This document shows positions 6,972 to 11,918 of a stretch of DNA of 11,918 bases, one piece after another. The translations under genes and the position numbers were made by a program. The notes under the pieces are model-generated. The model worked only from the letters and a program-made list of their open reading frames with translations. It was not told the DNA's origin and did no database searches. Position 1 is the stretch's first letter; the number at the start of each line of letters is the position of its first letter. Where the stretch lies: assembly GCA_038236965.1 (NCBI GenBank), contig JBBRZF010000110.1:1-11918 (forward strand), written 5' to 3'. This DNA comes from JBBRZF01 sp038236965. GTDB lineage: Bacteria > Acidobacteriota > Terriglobia > Terriglobales > Acidobacteriaceae.

Positions 6972-7184
6972 CTACCACGTCCTTTTCATCGCGAAGAGCC
7001 GCTCGGCGGTCACCCTCATGTCCGCCGTCTCCATCACCACGGCATCCACTCCGCAGAACGGGCAGACCGGAGTCTCGCCCTCGTCCCAGAATTCACACAT
7101 CGACTTAAACGCAAATAGACGCTGACAGTTATAGCAACCGCATTGCGCCTCAGGATTCATCCGCTCGTGCTGTCCGTCTGCCAT
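6972..7184 (-). CDS. Small zinc-ribbon protein
   Basis: A 70-residue protein with two CxxC knuckles, C17-x2-C20 and C41-x2-C44 (the second in VCPFCGVDAVV), spaced like a zinc ribbon. C15 and C30 are additional cysteines. The CPxCG(V/I)D(A/S)V pattern recalls small conserved bacterial zinc-ribbon proteins of unknown role; I cannot name a function. No signal peptide or membrane segment. The ATG at 7184 is one base after the TGA of the CoA-transferase alpha gene, and its own TAG touches the ATG of the rhodanese gene, so it is almost surely translated by coupling. A second in-frame ATG at 7160 (residue 9) is possible, because neither has a strong ribosome site. Candidate roles, all inference: metal or sulfur handling, or a redox partner. 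Confidence 0.8.
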   Translation of the reverse strand: MADGQHERMNPEAQCGCYNCQRLFAFKSMCEFWDEGETPVCPFCGVDAVVMETADMRVTAERLFAMKRTW

Positions 7185-7185
7185 A

Positions 7186-8097
7186 TCAGTACCCGTAATC
7201 CGTCTGCGCAGCGTAAGCGTGAGTCTTCACACCGAGCGACGCTGCGCGTTCTGCGCCCAACACCTGCATATAACCTTCACGGTCTGCGACTCCGTGAATC
7301 CACGTCTTCGCCCAATCGTCGAAGTCTGCCTGCGTCTTCGACTCGCGGTGATACTGCATGAAGAACTCATTGTCGCGCTTGTAGTATCCCTGCACAGGCG
7401 AAGGATGCGCGCCCATCGGCGACTCCACCACGGCGCTCACCAGAAACGCCGGAATCACCGTGCGATTCGGGTCGCTCGCAATCACCTTGGGCGCGACGAT
7501 CTCCTCTGCAACCACAATCACCTTCTTCGCCGCACGCACGCCTTCCAGCATCACGCCGAAATTTCCCCAGCAATGCGCATTGCCCTCCGCGTCGGCACGT
7601 TGCACATGCAGGATGGTGGTATCCGGATTCAATGCGCGCACCGCATGAAGCTTACTGGGCTCCCCTCCGAACGGATCATCCATTTCCTTAAAGAAGCGAT
7701 TCCCTTTCGCAACATCGCTGCCCAGCGCCGAACGCATCGGCAGGAACGGAATGCCCATCGCGCCAGCTTGCAACGCCAAGGCGACTGAGAAGTTCGTCAG
7801 GTTCGTCACCCTTACGCGCCCGCTCTCCACCTCGCGACGGAAGTTGTAGGCTGAGCCCATCATCACGTTCCCGACCCACGCTCCAATGACTTCCTCTACG
7901 CATCCAGCGCCAATCAACTGGTCGGCAATGATGTCGAAGATGGGCCCTATTAATATGAGCCCGCGCTTCTTCTGGCGAATCATTTCGTGTCCGGCCGAGA
8001 ACGGAATCATTTGCTCCATTTGCAAGCCGAGCGCAACCGAGCACCCATCCGGTATGTGAGTCGAGATTGCGTCGTGCATGGAAACAAGTTTGCTCAC
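7186..8097 (-). CDS. Family I CoA-transferase, alpha subunit (GctA-like)
   Basis: Alpha subunit of a heteromeric family I CoA-transferase resembling glutaconate CoA-transferase subunit A. These enzymes move CoA between carboxylic acids through a glutamyl-CoA intermediate on the beta subunit. The 303 residues begin MSKLVSMHDAI, close to the GctA N-terminus. They also show the GctA-like segments AGAMGIPFLP (111-120), ADAEGNAHCWG (168-178), AHPSPVQGYY (230-239) and the terminal FDDWAKTWI region. The start is a GTG at 8097 that shares GTGA with the stop of the 104-residue unknown gene, a sign of translational coupling. The beta subunit is not adjacent: it is two genes upstream, at 9188-9949. The related IpdA subunit of steroid ring-cleaving hydrolases is the main alternative. 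The substrate is unknown. Confidence 0.88.
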   Translation of the reverse strand: MSKLVSMHDAISTHIPDGCSVALGLQMEQMIPFSAGHEMIRQKKRGLILIGPIFDIIADQLIGAGCVEEVIGAWVGNVMMGSAYNFRREVESGRVRVTNLTNFSVALALQAGAMGIPFLPMRSALGSDVAKGNRFFKEMDDPFGGEPSKLHAVRALNPDTTILHVQRADAEGNAHCWGNFGVMLEGVRAAKKVIVVAEEIVAPKVIASDPNRTVIPAFLVSAVVESPMGAHPSPVQGYYKRDNEFFMQYHRESKTQADFDDWAKTWIHGVADREGYMQVLGAERAASLGVKTHAYAAQTDYGY

Positions 8098-8408
8098 AGA
8101 ATCACCCGCGCGCGCTTGATGATGGCGTTAATAAAATGGTCGCCATGCCGCAGTACCTGCAACGCCTCCGCATAATTGCCATGCGTCGCTCCCAACTGGA
8201 TGGCCCAGCGCAGCAACTCTGCCATGCGAACTTCGAACTCGTCTCCCTCGCCCCACGGACTAGGCTCGCCCGTAACGCGACCAGACCGATAGTGGAACGA
8301 GCCGAACAGCACGTTCTTGTCACAGTCGTGAAGGCTGACGCCGGTCTCCTTGTAAGCCGCGTAATTCATGCCGTCGATGATCAGCTCTTTTGCTTCGGTC
8401 TCCGTCAT
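8094..8408 (-). CDS. Unrecognised 104-residue protein inside the CoA-transferase operon
   Basis: I do not recognise this family. From the ATG at 8408 it has 104 residues, soluble in appearance, with no signal peptide, no membrane segment and a single cysteine (C29, in LHDCDKN). It has an acidic N-terminus (MTETEAKELIIDG), a middle rich in Gly/Ser/Arg (about 35-55), then a probable helical half with EVRMAELLRWAIQLG and HGNYAEALQVLRHGDHF, ending in a basic KRARVIL. The ATG overlaps the crotonase stop as ATGA, and its own stop overlaps the alpha-subunit start as GTGA. This double overlap makes it very likely a real, co-translated gene. A GTG at 8420 is an alternative start but gives a 16-base overlap. 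Position suggests a partner of the crotonase or CoA-transferase. Confidence 0.8.
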   Translation of the reverse strand: MTETEAKELIIDGMNYAAYKETGVSLHDCDKNVLFGSFHYRSGRVTGEPSPWGEGDEFEVRMAELLRWAIQLGATHGNYAEALQVLRHGDHFINAIIKRARVIL

Positions 8409-9181
8409 CGGCCGGTCCACCTCGGACGACGTCTCTCCATGAACGCACGGATGCCTTCCTTCGCATCTTCCGTGCGCATCAGGTCGTCATTATAGATTCC
8501 CTCGGCGCGGGCCAATCCCTTATCAAAGTGAATCGCGTCCCACGCATAGAACGCCTTCTTCGCGATGGCGAGCGCCGCCGGGCTCAACTGTTGCACGCGC
8601 ATCAGCGTCTCCGCCTCCAGCGTCTCCGGATCGTCGGCGACGCCGTTCACCAATCCCATTTCCAACGCTTCTTGTGCGGTCACCGCGCGCGCCGTCAGAA
8701 CGAGTTCGGCCGCGCGCTTCTGGCCGACGCAAGCCGCCAACGCCACCATCGCTACCGGAGGAAACGCCGCCAGCTTGATCTCCGGGAACGCGAACACCGC
8801 ATCCTTGCTGGCGTAGATCATGTCGCACATCAAGGCAAGTTCAGCTCCTCCGCCCAGGCAATGCCGCTTCACGGTGGCAATCAACAGTTTGGGGCTCGCA
8901 ACCATCGCGCGGATCACCGCATGGAATTTACCGAGCATCATGCGAACCATCGGCTCTTCATGCGCAGCAATATCCACGCCTGCGGAGAAGACGTTTTCGA
9001 GGCTCGAAAAGACAACTGCCATCACGCTCGGCCGACGCTCAAGGTCGGCAAGTGCGTCCGCCAACTGCTCCATCATTGGAATATCAATAATGTTCAGCGG
9101 CGGATGGTTCAGCGTGATGCGCGCAATGGCACCATTGATCTCAATCGTCAAGCGGTCGGGTCTTGAACTTGCTCCAAGCAT
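8405..9181 (-). CDS. Crotonase-fold enoyl-CoA hydratase/isomerase, dienoyl-CoA hydratase-like
   Basis: Cytoplasmic crotonase-superfamily enzyme, 258 residues, the usual size. It starts RLTIEINGAIARITLNHPPLNIID, and that PPLNIID pattern resembles cyclic dienoyl-CoA hydratases more than fatty-acid enoyl-CoA hydratases (memory of the family, not a search). The oxyanion-hole segments are VFSAGVDIAAHE (64-75) and CLGGGAELALMCD (108-120). Both acid residues of classic hydratases are present: E114 in GGGAEL and E134 in FPEIKLA. A hydration step is therefore plausible; ring hydrolysis by related enzymes cannot be excluded. The ATG has AGGA five bases upstream, overlapping the TAG of the beta-subunit gene six bases away. 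The stop overlaps the next gene as ATGA. It thus sits between the two CoA-transferase subunits. Confidence 0.92.
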   Translation of the reverse strand: MLGASSRPDRLTIEINGAIARITLNHPPLNIIDIPMMEQLADALADLERRPSVMAVVFSSLENVFSAGVDIAAHEEPMVRMMLGKFHAVIRAMVASPKLLIATVKRHCLGGGAELALMCDMIYASKDAVFAFPEIKLAAFPPVAMVALAACVGQKRAAELVLTARAVTAQEALEMGLVNGVADDPETLEAETLMRVQQLSPAALAIAKKAFYAWDAIHFDKGLARAEGIYNDDLMRTEDAKEGIRAFMERRRPRWTGR

Positions 9182-9187
9182 GGTTTC

Positions 9188-9949
9188 CTACTTTGTCCAG
9201 AATCCTTCTTTGTCGTACTCGCGAATGGCGCGCAACTCCGCCTCGCAAGGCTCCTGCGTTTCACGCACATTGTCGGCCACGCGCAGCTTCCATCCGGTGT
9301 TCGCCACCACATCATCGACCGAAATCCCGGAATGATTCGTCGCCAGAAATGCTTCGCCATCATCGCCGAACCGCAGCACGCACTTCGTGGTGATCACCGC
9401 CGACGGACCTCCGCGCGGTAATCCCACTCGTCTTCGCCATCCAGCGCCGTCACCATTGCCGGGACTCGTTATGTATGCAACGCGCTCTGGCAGTCTGCGT
9501 TTCGAGTGCTCCAGCAGCACAACGAAGCGGTGCGCCAGCGAAGCGATATCGCATGCGCCGCCTGAGCCCGGCAGACGCACGACTCCGGTCTCGGTCTGCA
9601 CTTCCGTCGAATTCAGATTGCCGTAGCGGTCCACTTCCGCCGCGCCCAGGAAACCGAGATTCACGCGTCCGCTCTGCAGCAGGCTCATGACGCCCATCAT
9701 GTCGAGACACTGCGTAGCGCCAAACAGATTGGGCGGGTCGGCCATGGTGTAGATCAATTCTTTTGCCGGAGTCGAACGGATGACGCCGTTTTCAAACAGG
9801 CCAACGGCGTTCGGCGCATGCGTCTTCTTGGCAACGACAAAGGCGATCAGCGGCAGGCGCAGTCCCACGAAAACAATCTCGCCGTCGCGTATTTCGCGCG
9901 CAGCAGCGGCCACCATCAACTCGCCCATCGTATAGTTCGTGGTCTGCAT
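9188..9949 (-). CDS. Family I CoA-transferase, beta subunit (GctB-like)
   Basis: Beta (catalytic) subunit of a family I CoA-transferase similar to glutaconate CoA-transferase subunit B. In that enzyme a glutamate of beta forms the glutamyl-CoA thioester. The 253 residues open with NYTMGELM and LRLPLIAFVVAKKTHAPN, which line up with GctB. E53 in GLFENGV falls at the position of GctB E54. DRYGNLNST (107-115) and PGSGGACDIAS (127-137) are also family motifs. The conserved glutamate argues for transferase activity rather than the IpdAB type of ring-cleaving hydrolase. The ATG at 9949 has only a weak ribosome site, but the protein N-terminus matches the family. It is the first gene after the terminator that follows the diiron oxygenase, and so probably leads the operon ending at msrA. 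Confidence 0.9.
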   Translation of the reverse strand: MQTTNYTMGELMVAAAAREIRDGEIVFVGLRLPLIAFVVAKKTHAPNAVGLFENGVIRSTPAKELIYTMADPPNLFGATQCLDMMGVMSLLQSGRVNLGFLGAAEVDRYGNLNSTEVQTETGVVRLPGSGGACDIASLAHRFVVLLEHSKRRLPERVAYITSPGNGDGAGWRRRVGLPRGGPSAVITTKCVLRFGDDGEAFLATNHSGISVDDVVANTGWKLRVADNVRETQEPCEAELRAIREYDKEGFWTK

Positions 9950-10000
9950 TCGATTGAGTCTACCAGCCCCGACGATTTCCTTTGAAGCCCATACGCCAGC

Positions 10001-10031
10001 GAAAAAGGCGCAGCCTCTTTGGCCACGCCTT
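10001..10031 (-). terminator. Intrinsic terminator after the diiron oxygenase gene
   Basis: On the minus strand: AAGGCG, a 2-base internal mismatch, GCC, loop AAAGA, GGC, a 2-base mismatch, CGCCTT, then TTTC. The stem arms are 10005-10010/10026-10031 and 10013-10015/10021-10023. It lies about 30 bases after the oxygenase stop and 52 bases before the beta-subunit start. Confidence 0.7.
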
Positions 10032-10060
10032 CCGCTTTAAACCAGGAACCAAAGCGCGCC

Positions 10061-11233
10061 TTAAAGATTGATCGCGCTCTTTCTCACTTCGCCGATGGAG
10101 AGCAGCGGATCTTTTGCGCCTTCCTTTTCCACGATCCACTTCTTCTCATTGCGCAAGATGTCCAGCAACGATGCCTTGTCTTCCGCGTTAGGAAGCATCT
10201 GCCGAACATGCGACTCATACTCCGCGTCGCTCAACTGCTCGCCTGTCTTGGCATGAAACTTCTGACCGGCCCAGCGGCCTATGTCGCGATTGAACCTGAT
10301 GTCTGGCGCATACAACGGCTCGTTGCCCGGCGCCAGACAGACGTTCAAACGCTCCACCAGTTGCGCCACTTCGTCGCGATAGAGCTTGCGATTGTAGTCA
10401 TTGATGTCATCCAGATCGGGGACCGCCTCGTTCTTCGGTTCGTCATAGCGACCCTTCACGCCCCAGACATAAGCCCAATGCGCGCTCGAGGAATGGTCCG
10501 TACCGAACAGGTCGTACGAAGTCGAGATCCACTTGTTCAGATATTTCTGAATGAGCCATCCCGGAATCACTCCGGCTTGCACCACGCGACGCAGGCCGTC
10601 GTTGCCCGTGCCCATGTGGAACGCCTCTTCTCGCAACATATACGACATGGAGCGACCGAGCGGCGCGAAGGCCGAATACTTCAGCATCTGCAACTGGAAC
10701 TTGCCGTCGCGATCGACGAAATCCGTGTAGGTGAAAAAGTCGAGCCAGTTGTCCACATCTTCATTGAACGAACCGAGCAGACGTTGATTCTCGAAGGCGC
10801 GACGTTCCAGCATCTTCTGCGCCTCGACCTTCCCCGAACTGCCGAAGTACTCCACCAGCAGCGCACACATCTGCCAGCCGTGACGCATCTCTTCAATCAT
10901 CACGCGCGTGAGCGCCTTTCGATCCCAATCCGTTGGCGCGGTCTCGAAGAGGTTGCGCTGCTGCTCCACCGATGCAAACTCCGTGTCGCCCTGGTAGACG
11001 ACCATGTTGAGCAGTGCGTCGCGAATCTGTTGAGTGGGAATCTGGCGCAAGTTTTCCCACTTCTTCTTTCCCTTGTAGTGACCGAACTGGATCTCGTCCG
11101 TCTCGATCGCGCCGTATAGCGTATCGAATTTGAAGTCGGCGATCTCGTCGCGATTCACGCCGATCTCCTTGCGCCAATCGTCGAACAATCCTGCCCAATC
11201 GGAAAAACTACTGACCTTCATTATGGAAGCCAT
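10061..11233 (-). CDS. BoxB-like diiron oxygenase (benzoyl-CoA epoxidase/phenylacetate catabolism superfamily)
   Basis: Ferritin-like diiron protein related to BoxB, which epoxidises the ring of benzoyl-CoA using O2 and electrons from BoxA. All six iron ligands can be placed: E85 (GDTEFASVEQ), E115 and H118 (IEEMRHGW), D176 (FVDRDGKFQ), E203 and H206 (REEAFHMG). The spacings E85-E115-H118-D176 equal BoxB E120-E150-H153-D211; the last pair is two residues closer than BoxB E240/H243. At 390 residues it is shorter than BoxB (about 470), by about 35 residues before the first ligand and about 45 after the last. PaaA is the other relative; the QGDTEFASVEQQ block looks more like BoxB. The ATG at 11233 has GAGG four bases upstream. 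It follows an aldehyde dehydrogenase gene by 39 bases. No reductase is in the window. The true substrate is uncertain. Confidence 0.87.
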   Translation of the reverse strand: MASIMKVSSFSDWAGLFDDWRKEIGVNRDEIADFKFDTLYGAIETDEIQFGHYKGKKKWENLRQIPTQQIRDALLNMVVYQGDTEFASVEQQRNLFETAPTDWDRKALTRVMIEEMRHGWQMCALLVEYFGSSGKVEAQKMLERRAFENQRLLGSFNEDVDNWLDFFTYTDFVDRDGKFQLQMLKYSAFAPLGRSMSYMLREEAFHMGTGNDGLRRVVQAGVIPGWLIQKYLNKWISTSYDLFGTDHSSSAHWAYVWGVKGRYDEPKNEAVPDLDDINDYNRKLYRDEVAQLVERLNVCLAPGNEPLYAPDIRFNRDIGRWAGQKFHAKTGEQLSDAEYESHVRQMLPNAEDKASLLDILRNEKKWIVEKEGAKDPLLSIGEVRKSAINL

Positions 11234-11272
11234 GATTCCTCTTTGCGACCGCCCTCGGCGGCCGGAAAACTT

Positions 11273-11918
11273 TTAGAGTTGCAGCCACACGGTCTTCAAC
11301 TCCGTGTAATGTTCCACGGCATGAGCGCCGAGTTCGCGCCCGAATCCGCTCTGCTTGTAGCCGCCGAACGGGAGCGACGCATCCATCAGTCCGTAAGTGT
11401 TGATCCAAACCGTTCCGGCTCGCAGACGCTTGCTCAACTGGTGCGCCTTCTTGATGTCGCACGTCCAGATGCCGGCGGCCAAACCGTACGGATTCGCATT
11501 GGCCAACGCGGCTGCTTGCTCCACGTCATCGAATGGAATCGTCGCCAGCACGGGACCGAATATTTCTTCCCGCGCGATTTTCATTTCATTGTGTACGCCG
11601 CCGAATACGGTCGGCTCGATGTAGAAGCCTTTACCACCGTCCACCTGCGCGCGGTTGCCGCCGGTGAGGATGTTCGCGCCTTCGCTCTTGCCCGCCTCGA
11701 TATAGCCGAGCACCGTCTTCATCTGCTGTTCGCTGACGATGGCGCCCAATCGCGTCTTTGGATCGAGAGGATCTCCGGGCTGCAACTTCTTCGCACGCGC
11801 AACCAGTTTTTCAAGAAACTCGTCGTGAACCTTTTGCTCAACGAACAAGCGCGAACCTGCGCAGCAGACTTCGCCCTTGCCGTAGAAGATTCCATTGATG
11901 GCGCCCTTTACCGCGGAG
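11273..11918 (-). CDS. NAD(P)-dependent aldehyde dehydrogenase (C-terminal part, runs off the right edge)
   Basis: C-terminal 214 codons of a class 1/2-type aldehyde dehydrogenase, which oxidises an aldehyde to a carboxylate. The visible part starts in the catalytic loop AVKGAINGIFYGKGEVCCAGSR. The first cysteine of VCCAG, encoded at 11864-11866, corresponds to ALDH2 C302. From it to the end there are 197 residues, the normal distance. EEIFGPVL carries the conserved cofactor-binding glutamate, and GTVWINTYG and LPFGGYKQSGFGRELG are typical C-terminal segments. The N-terminal Rossmann part is outside the window. The pattern is that of general ALDH1/2 enzymes rather than the semialdehyde dehydrogenase BoxD, so its link to the diiron oxygenase, 39 bases downstream on the same strand, is by position only. 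Confidence 0.92.
   Translation of the reverse strand, partial: SAVKGAINGIFYGKGEVCCAGSRLFVEQKVHDEFLEKLVARAKKLQPGDPLDPKTRLGAIVSEQQMKTVLGYIEAGKSEGANILTGGNRAQVDGGKGFYIEPTVFGGVHNEMKIAREEIFGPVLATIPFDDVEQAAALANANPYGLAAGIWTCDIKKAHQLSKRLRAGTVWINTYGLMDASLPFGGYKQSGFGRELGAHAVEHYTELKTVWLQL

Noticed and set aside
8409..8420. GTG at 8420 as start of the 104-residue protein
   Set aside because: It gives a 16-base overlap with the crotonase gene. The ATG at 8408 makes the classic ATGA overlap and is the simpler choice.
8390..9166. 258-codon plus-strand open frame
   Set aside because: Antisense to the crotonase gene; His/Arg-rich composition without domains.
10019..11119. 366-codon plus-strand open frame
   Set aside because: It lies antisense to the diiron oxygenase, whose motifs are unmistakable. 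The translation is rich in Arg/His/Leu with no family motif; it is a shadow of codon bias.
10061..11233. Assignment as PaaA with a full phenylacetate operon
   Set aside because: No PaaB, C, D or E neighbours, and ligand spacing fits BoxB better; kept as an alternative only.
11249..11261. CCGCC-CTC-GGCGG hairpin between the aldehyde dehydrogenase and oxygenase genes
   Set aside because: Short three-base loop, five-bp stem and no T-run on the minus strand; not a terminator. The two genes may share a transcript.
1..11918. CRISPR arrays, tRNA or rRNA genes, insertion sequences, prophage or defence genes
   Set aside because: I looked for regular repeats, tRNA-like sequences and transposase or integrase motifs on both strands and found none.

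Overview
The window looks like chromosomal DNA of a moderately GC-rich, free-living aerobic heterotroph. An acidobacterium of the Koribacter/Terriglobia kind is my best guess. That rests on the non-Bacteroidetes type of S46 peptidase and the mix of housekeeping and CoA-thioester genes, not on any marker gene. I see no rRNA, tRNA, phage, IS or CRISPR sequence. Eleven genes read on the minus strand and one (the S46 peptidase) on the plus strand. Coding density is high and no gene-free stretch exceeds 300 bases.

Left part (1-2277, minus strand): the 5' portion of a NifS/IscS-type cysteine desulfurase runs off the left edge. Upstream of it, after an intrinsic terminator, is a complete short-type citrate synthase. 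A 259-bp AT-rich divergent intergenic region (2019-2277) separates this block from the plus-strand gene.

Middle (2278-5427): a secreted S46-family dipeptidyl-peptidase with a DPP7-like glycine at the specificity position and an unusual Lys/Ala/Pro-rich C-terminal tail. It converges on an amidohydrolase_2 family protein, with a strong hairpin terminator between them that can work in both directions.

Right part (5534-11918, all minus strand). In transcription order from the right edge: a partial aldehyde dehydrogenase, a 390-residue BoxB-like diiron oxygenase, and an intrinsic terminator. A tightly packed run follows: GctB-like CoA-transferase beta subunit, crotonase-fold hydratase, an unrecognised 104-residue protein, GctA-like alpha subunit, a 70-residue zinc-ribbon protein, a single-domain rhodanese, an isoprenylcysteine-methyltransferase-like membrane protein and MsrA, closed by another terminator. 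Several of these genes overlap by ATGA or GTGA or directly abut.

Interpretation: ALDH, diiron CoA-ester epoxidase-like protein, crotonase and family I CoA-transferase together suggest aerobic catabolism of an aromatic or alicyclic acid as its CoA thioester. The usual partners BoxA, BoxC and PaaB-E are not in the window. The two CoA-transferase subunits are split by the crotonase and the unknown protein. This module is the most interesting part of the window. Its substrate cannot be read from sequence alone.
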